NCBI GenBank assembly: GCA_037954325.1
Contig: JBBMNZ010000028.1
Span: forward strand, 12,799,501 to 12,863,500
DNA: 64,000 nt
Direction: 5' to 3'
Origin: Fistularia commersonii
Lineage: Eukaryota > Chordata > Actinopteri > Syngnathiformes > Fistulariidae
Shown piece after piece: positions 42,007 through 54,139 of this stretch. Position 1 is the stretch's first letter, and each line of letters starts with the position of its first letter. The notes under the pieces are model-generated. The model had not been told where the DNA came from, made no database searches, and saw nothing but the letters and a program-made list of their open reading frames with translations. Both the position numbers and the translations under genes were made by a program.

Positions 42007-42443
42007 TCATACGCATCCACAATTCTTTGCTGAAACATTCTGTATTGTGTGATATCGATTTCTGTTGTCCAGGAAGGAAAAGTCTTTTTCGAATGCAATG
42101 GGCCGACAGCAGGGGCCATTGCTAACCTTGTCCTTGCGGCCCTTCTTCTTGAAGCCTGTCAGCATCATGTGCTCCATGGTGATGTCATAGTTTTGCCGAT
42201 GGGTTTTGCATTTGCCGCTGCAATAACGCAACAGCACTGTCTCATCGCTCTCATAGCCAAGACCAAGTTCACTCACAGTCAGCTCCAGCTCCCTCACAGA
42301 ACAGGACCTTGGTCTCTGTGCTCGTTTAGTCCTTCTGGTCTGGCTGTCTGGCACACGCCAATCTTTTCTTCGTTTTCTGTCTAATAATGTCCCCATCACA
42401 CGCTGGAGCTCTCCCTCAGTAAAGCTCTGGAACATCATGGAAA
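42007..42443 (-). CDS. nrtn: nrtn coding exon 2 (mature cystine-knot domain, stop)
   Basis: Residues 91-234 and the stop. Contains the convertase site RRTKR and the whole mature growth-factor domain with CCRP and the terminal CGCV. Spacing of the cysteines fits the GDNF family. The loop between the third and fourth cysteines is basic (KKKGRKDK), as in the heparin-binding segment of mammalian neurturin. Confidence 0.95.
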
Positions 42444-42916
42444 CTAAAGATGACAAACAGTGAGAGCGTCAGGTTAATGTTAAGACATTGATTTGAGAAG
42501 TGTGGGTGAGAGCAAGACAACTAAGTGGAATATAATCAAACTAACATAAGCTGCATGAAGATACATGTACAAAGGGCTCCCGTTTGACATCTAACATGAC
42601 ACTTCATCTCAGCCAAGGTTTGTTGAAGATAAGCAGGCTCTATCTTACACTCTGAGAGGATGGTGTTCATGCTGTCTGCTGATCGGGTTCTCCGATGAGG
42701 ACCTTCCATTGACCTGGATATTGTTGGCTCCGCTGAGGGTGATGACGACACTGTTGAGGTTTTTGATGTTGATTCGGATGAAGATGGTCTTGATGTGTAT
42801 AGGCATTTTGTCTTTGGTTTGAACTGCCTGATGGTGCCCATGTTTCTAACAAGGATTATTGACAGGGCAGCGCCACAGAGCATGAAGGCAAAAGTAGCAC
42901 CTTTCCATAACTTCAT
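42007..42916 (-). CDS. nrtn: Neurturin preproprotein (GDNF family, 2 coding exons, 234 aa)
   Basis: Secreted neurotrophic ligand of GFRalpha2/RET supporting parasympathetic, enteric and sensory neurons (family knowledge). Coding exons 42916-42649 and 42443-42007 join in phase 1 (donor GTAAGA, acceptor CATCTTTAG) to give 705 nt. The N-terminus MKLWKGATFAFMLCGAALSI is a signal peptide resembling human MQRWKAAA. A Ser/Thr-rich prodomain follows. The furin-type site RRTKR ends at residue 130, giving a 104-residue mature chain. The seven cystine-knot cysteines are at 137, 164, 168, 201, 202, 231 and 233. ELELTVSELGLGYESDETVL matches neurturin better than artemin, persephin or GDNF. The start was chosen at the Met preceding the signal peptide; the in-frame extension upstream crosses a likely splice acceptor. 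Confidence 0.95.
42649..42916 (-). CDS. nrtn: nrtn coding exon 1 (signal peptide and propeptide)
   Basis: 89 codons plus one base. Hydrophobic signal segment at residues 8-23, then a low-complexity Ser/Thr-rich propeptide with basic PHRRTR at 73-78. Just upstream a CAGCAG acceptor (about 42943-42949) implies a separate noncoding 5' exon further right. Confidence 0.92.
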
Positions 42917-43039
42917 CTTAGAGCGTGGAGGAGCATTGAAACTCTGCTGAGGGAGGAAAAATGTATCATCAGCCATGTTCAAATACACACCAAGCCATAA
43001 TGAATGTAGGGACCAAAAGTTTACCAGTGTCATTACATT

Positions 43040-44585
43040 TTTGAATACCTCTATAAATTCATTTCTTTAATTCTCTCTCATCTTTCATTTTATTGTCAGT
43101 TTACTTTACTTGAGATTGCTGACATCTTCTCAATATCACTCCAAGATGATTCATGATCTATGAATTTAAGATCACTTGCTGACACCTGAGAAAGCAGTGT
43201 GTATTTGAATGAGTTTTGCAACGTTTATCCTGAGAATGAAAACATAAGTGAAGACACACCCTTTTTAAGTTGGGGATACCTTTTGAACATGCTTAAATGC
43301 TAAACCTAACTACTATTTAACTACTATCTGTGGTTAGATTTCAGAGAACACCAGTTTTATGGAAGGAGATATTGTAAGGAACGATGTAAACATTTCTTTC
43401 CATGTATTGAAGAAGTTTTAAAACCTGAATGTTGTTTAGTTCTCATTCATGTCGGCAGAAAAAGACAAGAACTCTCCCCTCAGCAGGAAATGGTATATTT
43501 GCAGTCACTAACAGAAAATCCAGACCGACCATAAAGTGTTTTGCCAGATTGGATTGTGTACTGCACATATAGAAGGTGCTGGATTTCGATAGAATAGAAA
43601 AAATATGTCTCAAATAATTGTCATGTTCAGAAACTGACAAACAAACTGAAATTGTACTCTAAATGTTTGTGCTTTCAGCCTGATGAATGCTTCCGCAGAT
43701 TAAAAAAAACCTTCTGGGGGAATTTGACTAGTTGAAATCATTTCAGCTAAAAATGAAATCAAATAAAAAATGAAAATAGGAACTTTAGGAGGAATTGAGT
43801 ACTGAGGACTGAGGACTGAGTATGTCAACGCAGAGGGAATATACAAAGAAACTGCATATATGAAATAAGTAAGTGTAAACATAGTATAAATAGGTATAGC
43901 CCACTATACCAGACACAGCTTGACTCGTTACTCATAAATCCACACAGTTTAGATGCACTATGCAGCTTGAGGGCAATGACTGGATAGCTTGGTATTCATT
44001 TAAAAGTCAAACATTTCAATTCGCAATCTCATGTCACACAATTCAAATGAGAAGCTGCTGCAGAAAGGGACTTTGGGTCAGACTATACCCTGGATGTTTG
44101 TTTTTAACCACTATGGCCAGGTTGCCCAATGAAAAGTAATTCTGTCTTTGCTGATGCAACACCAACTTCTTACCTCTTGCTTGTCTTTTTCTAAATGCAA
44201 TAGATTCTTGAATTAAAGTGAAATTGATGATTATGGATAATGACAGATGAAACCCCCTTTTCTAAAGCTTTTCATAGGTCATGTTTAGACACATGCACTT
44301 GCTTAGACTGAATGTTTCATATACCTGTAAGTGTTCTTATATGCCAGTGTCTGCCTGTTAACTCTGTGGCACTTCTTGATAAAACAATTAACTTGGAGAA
44401 ATTAAAGCAAAATTTCAAGTGCTGACTAGGGATACATTGTTCTAATCATACAATCATTTGATGTCCCTGAAGATTCTTTGATTGTCATTACCATTACACT
44501 TAAAAATTCTTCCCTCAGTCGCAGGGAATCTTCAATCTTTGTAGTTACAGTTAACAGTTAAGACAATTCATATGTCATTGTATTT
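43040..44585. other. Region upstream of nrtn
   Basis: Should hold the nrtn noncoding first exon and promoter, but neither can be placed. No transposon recognised. Confidence 0.4.
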
Positions 44586-44589
44586 CTTA

Positions 44590-44685
44590 TTCTTCCTCCT
44601 TTCTACTATTATCTATTACTGTTACGTTTTTTTACTTGAAACTCTGGCACAACAATTCCCTTCGGGATAAATAAAGTTGTTCTCA
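44590..44685 (+). repeat. LINE 3' end-like fragment
   Basis: ACAATTCCCTTCGGGATAAA followed by TAAAGTTGTTCTCATC. This resembles the AATTTCCC..GGGATTAATAAAGT end of L2-type fish LINEs, with an ATC-rich tail. Confidence 0.5.
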
Positions 44686-46224
44686 TCATCATCTCATCTC
44701 AAAAAACACATGAGCTCAAACTGCAGTCAATTGAAATCAACAAAAGTGCCAGGGAGCATTCTGAGTTTCTTTTTTCCCAATCATCACAATAATTTTTTAG
44801 GGTGTGAGATTTTATATCAACCACAAATCCCTGCTGTCATAACTACAACTAGTGATGGGGGGCAGGGTCACTATTGTTTTCTCAAGAAAATGAAAGAAAA
44901 ACATGATGCAGCAGTCTACTTCCTAAAAGGACAATTGCTGCTTCTTTGCAGTGAATGCAAAAGAACACCAATAGGAAGGATAAAAAGGAACCCTGGGAGT
45001 CTCAGACAGGAGGAAAAGTTATCCTCAAATAGGGTCGTAGAAATGTTCATCAGTCACAGTGAACTGAAACTGGTATACATCTGAAGCATGTCTGCTGTTG
45101 CTGATGACTCCCTGTTTGCTTCAGTGTGTGGAAAGGCTGTTCAAAACTATTCAACTGCATCCATTCAAAAGGAGAAAGAGAACTGCAAAAGCACTCATTA
45201 GGATTTTGTGTTTACAGTGGGTGGAAGTGAATATCAGGTATGTAAGCAACAATACAACTAATGTTTGCTGTCAGCCATATGTCATCCAGTGAACAACCAG
45301 CAGAATGAAAACAGTCTCAGTGGATCATGAACATGTTTGAGGCTAGTTGTTGCACAGTTTAACCGAGAATTCTTTAGTATGTCAAATCCCTTCCTGAGAC
45401 GCTGAGCATTCTGAATGCACACACGAGTCATGGGGGGAGAAGGGTATGGTCTTGTCACAGTCCAAGGAAGATGAGCTACAAATTTATTCAAAGGCAGATA
45501 AGAGGGGTCTGTGGTTAACACTTCTGAAAGATAGTGTCAGATAGGAAGGGCCTTGTTGTCAGCTAGCTTGACTCTTGACTATTGTGATATTAAGAGATGA
45601 TCACAGACAGCCATGAATGGGGGGATTCTTCTCACCAGATACCAGCTATTATGCCCCATGGCAATTTTGCATGTATCACTACTCACATCTCCATACTTGT
45701 CTCTGTCCATCTTATTCTCTCTCATTGCAGATAACATGTGTCATGGATACTTAAAAGCAGCCCCCCCCCCAAAATTTTTGACAAGGATGAGTTGAAATTC
45801 AGACACTCTGACCTTTACTGCAATTTTCAGTGCACATCCTTGGTATACAGTACATGCTCCAGCCAGCACCATCATGTAACAGAAAATAATACAGCTTACA
45901 TAATATTACTGCCTCTCGCTAGCTATTGTGTCTGTCATTCATCCTGCATTTCCTGTATACATTTGGTGAGGCTACTATCTCTTGATAACTGAAAGTATGG
46001 TATATGTTCCAGCACACTCTTAAAGTAATTATATATATTGATATTTGGTGCTTAAGGTGGTTCTAAGGAAGCCTTATCTTGTCTTGTCTTTCCCTCTTAA
46101 GGGAGCATCAGGAAGCCTGTGGACAGCTAGATAACTTGGGACGATAATAGGGACATATTCCAAAGATCAGGGTAAGATTAGTACTAATGCCTATTGGCTT
46201 TATCTGCAATCACGTGGGCTAACA

Positions 46225-46275
46225 CCTGGCTGTTGTGTGTGTGTGTGTGTGCATGCGTGCGTGCATGTGTGTTTG
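46225..46275. repeat. (TG)n/(TGCG)n simple repeat
   Basis: TGTGTG array changing to GCATGCGTGCGTGCATG. Confidence 0.9.
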
Positions 46276-47269
46276 TTAATCCATTAGACACCTTTGACTC
46301 ATGGTTAGGCCGGACTGCAGGGCCCGCTCTGACTGCAACAGAAGGTGGCCCATCTTCTTCTAAAACCTGTCCTGCTTTTAGTCAAAACTATTAAAGAGAA
46401 AAAAAATGATCAACTTGATACACTGGGGGTTGGCAATATGAAGGACTGAAAGGTTGCAAAATAAAGTGGATGTACTAAGCCAGGATTGGCTCTTCTAAAT
46501 ACAGCCTTGGTTCTAATGCAACTGAAAAAGGCTTATGCTAGACTGTACTGTTGTTTTGCTGGGGTAGCCCGTCAGTTAGCTGACTCTTTGTTACTACATA
46601 ATCAGACAATAATCAAAACAAGCCTAGTCCATGCTAGTGAAAAGCTGAGAACCGTTGCTGGGGAAAAAAAAAGAAAATATTTGCAAGGCTAAAATTTGAC
46701 TTACAGATTTTTGGCGAAGATCATTACGGCCCCTTTTAATCTAATGGATGAAGGTGAGTGGTTAAACAGTGTCAATTTTTTAAGATTCTACCACCATGTC
46801 GCACAGATTTATAGAGATTAAATCTGTGACCCAACGGCCTAGGGTGTAATCACCCAACACAAACCTGTTGCTAAGATGGTGGTGGTGAGGAGAACATTCA
46901 CTTGGAGAATGCACATGTCACACCTGTCCCAAACTTGCTTGAGACTTGAGTGAACGTATAATTCTTTTATGTATTAAAGTTGCCTTTCTGACTGACGTAT
47001 CAGGGCTAAATTACCTGGGCCAGGGAAATTACATCTCACTTCATTATTTCTGTGTAAGACTATTATAGTTTTTGCAACTGGTTCAAATCTCACTTTTCAC
47101 TTTTCTTGCAGCCAGTTTTCTTGCATCTATTTTACTTCTTCTCTCAAAACCGGCGAGCACTGACTCTGACTTTAACTTGACATGGCAAAAAGTTCAAGTC
47201 CAACTGTGACAAGGTAAAACACTGGCTGGTTATATACTTATTTTCCACAGATGATCATTATGTGAAGGT

Positions 47270-47340
47270 CACACTGAATAAGCCTCTACGGTGAGTATTG
47301 AAACGTCTTCAAGGGAAGAAAATCAAATCAAGTCAAGTCA
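47270..47340. repeat. Short shared repeat, copy 2
   Basis: Second copy of the 41263-41345 motif, followed by a TCAAGTCAAGTCA-type tail. Confidence 0.45.
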
Positions 47341-47349
47341 TTCGAGTAT

Positions 47350-50300
47350 ATTATGCAAGGTCTATTATTTGCAAGAATGAAATTAAAATACTGAAAAGGG
47401 TATAAGGAGTGTTGCATCAGTTTCCACTTCAACTTTATTTATTTTGAGTAGCTTTGGCAGGTTATGAAAGTTGAATGTCTCAGTTGAATTTAAAGATTAA
47501 CTTCTCCAGCCTCTCGGATCTGGGGGAGATACAGCATAATCTCAATGTATGATATGGGCTTAGTTGGAAGGGGTATCATCACTTCAGTAGAATACCCACA
47601 GTGAGTGTCATATAGTGTGCTTTCATGTGAATAACTAAACAAAACCATTTAAATTTAGAATATGAGTGGCATTTTGAAAGTGGAGAGTTGAATTATAGGA
47701 TTAAGCACTATTGCAGAGTAGTTGTTCATGTTTACGATAAGAAAGTCAATTAAGCAAATTCTCAGCTTCCATAAGACTACTAAAAACCCATTACTTTTTC
47801 TCTGGCTTTTCTTCCAACTTTGTGACTTCTCCCTGGAAGTTAGTGGTAACCCCTCAGAAAAAAATTCTTGACATGCTGGTGTGCTCATATGGTTCCAGGC
47901 TGGGCTGCTTGTTGACATAGATAATCCAATGTGTGTTTTCTGCCACTCAAGCACTTGGTAAGGCATCTCTGTCACAGGGACCTAACCCCTTCCCATAAGC
48001 TGCCAGCTTAAAATAACAAAAGAAGATGTGGTGTCCTTACCGTTCGGCCGGCTAATCCAGACTTAGCAGTGCGGTGTTGTCTTTAGCTGACCTCCACAGG
48101 CAAGTTCTGGGTGGGTAAGTCCATCGCCATTGCAATGAGAGAGGGCTGCCTGTTATTTGAATATCATATCAGCTCCCTGCGCCTACAAGTATGGGAGCTG
48201 TCCTGACTTGATTCAGGTCCAGGATGTTTTATTTATTCATATCTGCTCTTCCACAAAACCCTTTAAGGGACAAAGGGTAGGAGACAACATTCCTCTGAAT
48301 ACAAGGGTGGGCCTCATGGCACTCAGGTTGATCCATTCAAAAGGAAGAGAATTTGACCATTAGAAAAGCATCTGGATCAGATCAGGAAAACTCCTCATCA
48401 CGCTTCTCCATGTAGAGGATTTCAGTCCTCCTCATGAAAAAAACAGAACCTACAAGGAACAAACAGAGGTTGTGTTTCACAGATGCTTCAATTAGTTATC
48501 CATCTGTCATGAAACTCCTGTCCCATCAGATTATTTTCATGTCCACACAATACAGCTGTTGGAAAGAGCATCCACATCTTCTTACCCCTTCTACAGCAGC
48601 AGGTCCTCTCTTCAACTCCGGGGAGGGGAACTCAGTGGTTTGAGAAGATGGGTGAGGGTGAGAAGGAAAAGCCTGGTTATCGTAAGTGGCTCAAAGACCT
48701 TCTCTGATGCCTCTGCCTTGCCTACCACAGTAAACTGTTGCTCCTCCTCCTTCTTCACAGTTGTGCTTGTGGGCCGAGTCGGATTACTCCTGACATGATA
48801 ATCTCTCCGACTGAAGCTCCAGGAGCACTAAAGGATGCTGTGGCCTGAGCAAGGGCTTATAGTTACCTTCTGTTACAGGATTCTGCCATCTTAGGTGGGC
48901 AACTGGTAATAGCCTAAGTTTGTTAGATCAGCATTTGGAGGGTCTACTGAAGCAAGTATTTTTCAATCTTTTAAAGGGAATTAAGAAAGTTCACAATTGG
49001 TTTAAACAGTGCTAAGACATCACTTAAACCACTTAGATGACATTATCACAGCAGAGGTATTTCATGAAGATTTAATCTACGGTTTTTGTTGTTAAGGATT
49101 TCACATTGCCCCCAAACCAGTATTTTAGTCCATGAGCCTCAAGCGTCAAATGAGGAGCAGATGGTTTGGCTTTTGGAAGGTATCAAGCACTCCAGACTGC
49201 AATCTAAATAAACACCCAATCTGTGGAGGAAATGCGTCAGGTGTGCGGGGTTAGTGACTTATAAACAAAGGCAAACCTGCTTGGAGAAGAGTGAATTGAT
49301 CCACGTAGTTTTACAGGTGTTGTTTTATTGATATGCAAAAAGGTAATATCGATTCAGATAAAGTAGAGTATATTGTTGTGTCTGGAGCCATGGGATGGAG
49401 AAAAAAGCATCCGGCACAGGACAAGCGTATTGAAGTCAACACTGCAACAGGAAGCAAATGATTTGCTAGCAAATATCTCATTCTAACATCATGAGTCACT
49501 GTGATATCCCCAGGCCAAATTATATACAAATTACACTTTGCAAGGTCTCTCTCATGAGGCGGAGTTATGGCTGACTTGAAAATTCCTCAAGTGTTGACTG
49601 AATCAAAAAAGAAATACCACAAAAACAGCAGTCAATAGTGCGGCATTGTGTCATACAACACATGAGTGTCAAAGGCTTTTATCACCTTGACTGAAAATGT
49701 AAGTTTCTAACAGGAGACAAAAAGTAAGTGGAGAATACTTTGTTGGCAATCAGCAGTCGAATAATACCCATGGACAAACATGAGAAATATGACAAGTAAC
49801 TAATATGGCAGACCCCATAATTTTTCGCAATATCATAAAGATATAATGACTTCCAGTGAGAATATCATGATTTTCTAACCTTGAAAAGCTATGATCGGTG
49901 TAGACATTTCCTGACATCAGTCCTGAACATTGCTACTCTATACATATTGTTTGCAGATGTCTGAACTTTTGCAGAACCTGAGCTGTAAAAACTGCTACAG
50001 CTGTCAATTGTTCAATCAAGACAAAAACAGTAAGAGTGAAATGGGATCAGCAATGCGAAGTTGTATTCTATAGCTCAGATCGAATTTCTCATGAGCGCTT
50101 CTGGAATTAAGTGTATACAAAAGAGAAAAGTAAACATATATCACATAAGCACTAATGCCATGCACGTAGAATTGAATATTTCTAGTGGATATGGAGGATT
50201 GAAAAACCATTTTGCTTAGCACTAGGCAAGAATTTAAGGAGGGCCTTTATCGGTAACAGTATAAACAAAACCATTCCCTTTAACGTGTCATTAGAGTGGC

Positions 50301-51080
50301 TAGAAGTAAAATGCAAATGTTGTGACTGCTCTTATTGCACAAGATGTGACTTGATGATTGGACAAGTAACCGTCAGCCAAATGTCATCTCTCAGAGTGGA
50401 AAGCTGCTTTCCAGAAAACCAAAATCTAAACAAGAATCCTTGGAAAAAGCCCCAACAACTCAATGAGGACTCTTTCATGTTTTCCAGAGAAGTAAATCCA
50501 TCCTGGCACAAGGACAAATATGCATTGCAATTTGTGGTGTTGATGAGACAAGTTTTGGCCCTGGGGGAGCATATACAGCTCTTCATTCCAAAAAATGACA
50601 TTATAATCATGAGAAAGTTATATCTGCTTTTAAACACCTCTGTTTGTGTTAAAATTGGGAGAAAATAGGTAATAAGGGCAGCAATCTGTTTACTTTCAAG
50701 ATGTGTATTTACTTCCTGTGCAAGTACAGCATGGCAAAAGGACCAAGTACTGAAGCTGTTAGAAAATAACACTGTTGTTATTGCAGCAAATGATGCCCTC
50801 TTTTGTTGGAGACCAGGAAATGCATGTAACCCAGACTCGATCATTTTTTTTTCCCCTCCTACATATGTAGTCACAACGCAGAAGTTCTGATAGTCAATTT
50901 AGCACAACTTCACCTACAAGATCAATATATATGTACCCAATAGTAAACCCATACTTACAATTTGCAAAAAAGTATTCATGAATACAAGCTTTTATATCAA
51001 TGTTATAAACACATGACATATTCTACACATATTACACTGTTCCCATGCACCACATATGATGACGTGTATGCCAGGATGGG
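47350..51080. other. Intergenic DNA, no gene recognised
   Basis: 48030-48800 is more GC-rich than its neighbours and could be an old unidentified repeat. 50285-50874 has long overlapping open frames on both strands (see findings). No RNA gene seen. Confidence 0.4.
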
Positions 51081-51088
51081 TAGAAAGG

Positions 51089-51112
51089 AGAGAGAGAGAG
51101 AGAGAGAGAGTG
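51089..51112. repeat. (GA)n microsatellite
   Basis: Short GA array immediately left of the RTE copy. Confidence 0.9.
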
Positions 51113-51139
51113 AGTGATTTTAATGGGTTGGTAAAAAGG

Positions 51140-52745
51140 GTTATACTAATGGAAAGGATGTACAGCAGGTCCCAGCAATTAAAGATTGAGAGTGAAATGT
51201 ATTGACAGGTACTAGATGAGTGATGGAAAGAGTACTTCGAAGAGTCAATAAATGAGGAAAATGAAAGAGCGAAGGGTAGACGAGGCGACTACTGCTTTTG
51301 TGGACCATAAAGCAGAGATTAGTAAAGGTGAAGTGAGGCGGACATTGGAGAAGACAAGGAGTGGCAAGGCAGTTGGTCTTGATGATATACCTGTGTAGGT
51401 GGAAATGTCTAGGAGCAGCAGTAGAGAAATGGAGAACTGTGATGGTTGCCATTTTTAAGATTAAGGGGAATAAGGGGAAGATTATAGAGGAATAAACGTG
51501 ATGAGCCACACAATGAATTTATGGGAAGGAGCTATGGAAAATAGACCCAGACCAGAAGTCAGCATTTATGAGCAGTAGTATGGTTTCAAGAGTACCTAAA
51601 GATGCAGTATTTACTTTGAGAATGCTGGTAGAGAAGCACAGAGAAGATCGGACGGAACTGCACCGTGCCTTTAAAGATAAGAAGAAATCTCATTATTCGT
51701 CAAATTCAGTAAAACATACAGCTGGACGTCAGTGAAATGAGGCCAGTGTATTCAACCCATCATAGATGAAACATGAGCAGAAGGCTACCACTTCACAGTG
51801 CCAGGGGAGCAGTTAAGGGTTCAGTGTCTTGATCAATACTTTGCCAGGCTGTGAGGAGCACAGAAATTGAATAGGAATGTTTAGTCCCAAGGATGACCAC
51901 TTTAACCCCCTGAGCCCCGCCAGCCAAACTAGAGCTAGAAAAACCATACAACAGCATGCCAACTATGATATTGTATGAGGAAGTCTGGAGTGGCAGAGAA
52001 GTATGTAAGACTGGTGCACAACATGTATGCTAGCTGTGAGAAAGTGGTGAAGTGTACTGTAGGTGTGACAGAAAGGTTCAGGGTAGAGGTGGGACTTCAT
52101 CAGGGATAGGCTATGAGTCCCTTCTTGTATGCAGTGGTGATGGACAGGGTGACAGATGAGGCTAGAGAGAAATCTCCATGGACCATGATGTTTGCAGATG
52201 ACATTGTGATCTGTAGTGAGTGGCAGGGGAAAGGTGGAGAAAACTCAAGAGGTATGTCCTTGAGGGGGGAGAAATGAAAGTTGGCTGTAGCAAGACAGAA
52301 TAATTTGAAGAGTTGTGTGTGAATGACACAAGTGGAACAGTGAGGAATTAGAGATAAAAAGATATAGGATTTTAAGTACTTAGGGTCAAGGTTTAAGTTC
52401 TGGGTTATGTACAGTCAACAGTCCAGAGCAATGGAGTGTAGAAAAGGGGTGATAAAACACGTTCAAGCAGGCTGGAATGGTTGGACAAAAGTGTCAGGGG
52501 TAATCTATGAAACAGGGTGTCAGCCAGAACGTAAGGGTGTACAAAACAGTGGTGAGACCAGTGATATTATAGGATTACAGACAGCGGCATTGAGAAAAAG
52601 ACAACAATCAGAGCCGGAGGTAGCAGAGATGACAATGTTGAGGTTGTCTTTGGGAGTGATGAGGATGGATAGGATCAGGAATGAGTCCATCATTACTAGA
52701 AAAGATGAAATGAAAATGCAGTTGACCAATTTACCAACAGTTTGA
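51140..52745 (+). mobile_element. RTE-like LINE, plus strand, decayed RT
   Basis: Frames give GEVRRTLEKTRSGKAVGLDD (51329-51388), then RT VEVGLHQG (GTAGAGGTGGGACTTCATCAGG), SLLVCSGDGQ in a shifted frame for the FLYAVVMDR motif, and the FADD-box region TMMFADDIVICS (52179-52215). Same family as 31292-32945. Many stops; a SINE family B copy splits it at 51765-51920. Confidence 0.7.
51765..51920 (-). repeat. tRNA-like SINE family B, nested in RTE
   Basis: Reverse reads GGTCATCCTTGGGACTAAAC, CTATTCAATTTCTGTGCTCC, ATTGATCAAGACACTGAACC and CACTGTGAAGTGGTAGCC. Same order as 3655-3810. Confidence 0.5.
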
Positions 52746-53713
52746 ATTTTTGTTGTTCTGTGTCATAAAGTAAATTAATACACTCAGGATGGATGTCAAC
52801 AATATCACGGCATTGATACCTGAGTAGGGACTGTCTGGGGATCCTAAAGGACATTCTTAACACACAACTGAAACTGGTAAGATTACATTAATGTGATGGG
52901 ACTTTTTTGTCTCAGCTGATGACAACAAATTTGTCCTCAAAAAAACTTAGTGTAGTACCTCAGGTGGCCATTCTCTAGCCTAAATTGTTAAAAAAATCCA
53001 TGCTCAAAAATTACATGATTCCCAACGTACCGCTTACTTTTGCCTAATATCACCATACCTCCTGTCCATTATGACTGTGCATCAACAACTGCATCAAACA
53101 AATGTAAACAATCATGCTTGGCAGGGAAGCATATAAGTCAGTGGAAATTTGTCCTACATTTCTCATAAAACCTGCAATACAATCTTGTGTGGTTTTCCCG
53201 AATAACCCAGTCAGCCACAACTGTCATGATATTTTATATAATTTTTAAATGGCCATATCCTTGTGCATTGTTCATTCTTTTTGCAATTCTGATGTTTTTG
53301 ATTCAGACTATAATATATTGGATAACAAACACATTTTTTGGTTTGCTTACTGCTTACTTAATTTGTAAACTGAAATATCAACTCCCTAAATGTTAATTTT
53401 CAAATGAAGAGGTGAACCATTTGGACTGCTCTGCAATAAGACATCCCAAAATCCAAATATCCATATAGTGGATATAGTGGATAAAGAGAGGAGTTTAAGT
53501 AATATACCTTCTTGAAAGATAACACACAAGTACCTGAGAACTGGATCATGTTTCTATCATCCATACAGCTGTCCTTTAACATCATGAGGTATTTCAGACA
53601 CGTAATGCTCGACAATGTCTTGCAAAGTTGTGCAGTTTCTGAGAGTTATAACGCCCCCTTTTCAAACCGCAAATCTTCTCACTCAAATCATCATATACTG
53701 AAATGTTGTACAG

Positions 53714-54130
53714 CAGGTTTGGACAAACTTTTTGGCTCAGGGCCTGCATTGACTTTTAAAATGGGACAGATGGGCCGGGTCACCATGAGATATGACACAT
53801 ATAATAAAAAAAAAAAAAAAAAACGCATTTGTTAACGGTCTTTATCAGACGCGTCTTGACATTTGATTTGAAAATACAACTAGCTTGGTTTTGAAGGTTC
53901 TGACGTTTGCCTGCATTACCGATTTTTCCCTTGTAGCTTCACGTTCCAGCTCATTCATGTGTGTCAGTATGTTCACAGTAAAGGCTAAATCACAAAGCTG
54001 ATCTGTGTCATCCAGCTCAGGGAAATTCTTAAGTGTTCCAGTAGCTCCAAAAATGAAATAATCTCCTGTTTGAGCTCCCACATGCATCGATCCAATAATT
54101 TAATGTCAAGCCATGGTTTGCCCACCCCTG
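53714..54130 (-). mobile_element. hAT element, 417 bp, perfect 8-bp target duplication
   Basis: Ends CAGGTTTGGACAAACTTTTT and, inverted at the right, CAGGGGTGGGCAAACCATGG. Flanks TTGTACAG at 53706-53713 and 54131-54138 are identical. Minus-strand frame 54087-53845 holds a transposase fragment (LTHMNELEREATREKSVM, then VRTFKTKLVVFSNQM), resembling the middle of hAT transposases. Internally deleted, so non-autonomous. Confidence 0.9.
53806..53823. repeat. Poly-A run
   Basis: 18 A residues inside the hAT element. Confidence 0.9.
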
Positions 54131-54139
54131 TTGTACAGC

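Noticed and set aside
42536..43033. Neurturin starting at the upstream in-frame Met (43033 or 42976)
   Set aside because: The extension crosses a CAGCAG splice acceptor and would bury the signal peptide; the Met at 42916 matches the family N-terminus.
44677..45084. 135-codon plus-strand frame
   Set aside because: It starts inside a LINE tail and lacks splice, domain or composition support.
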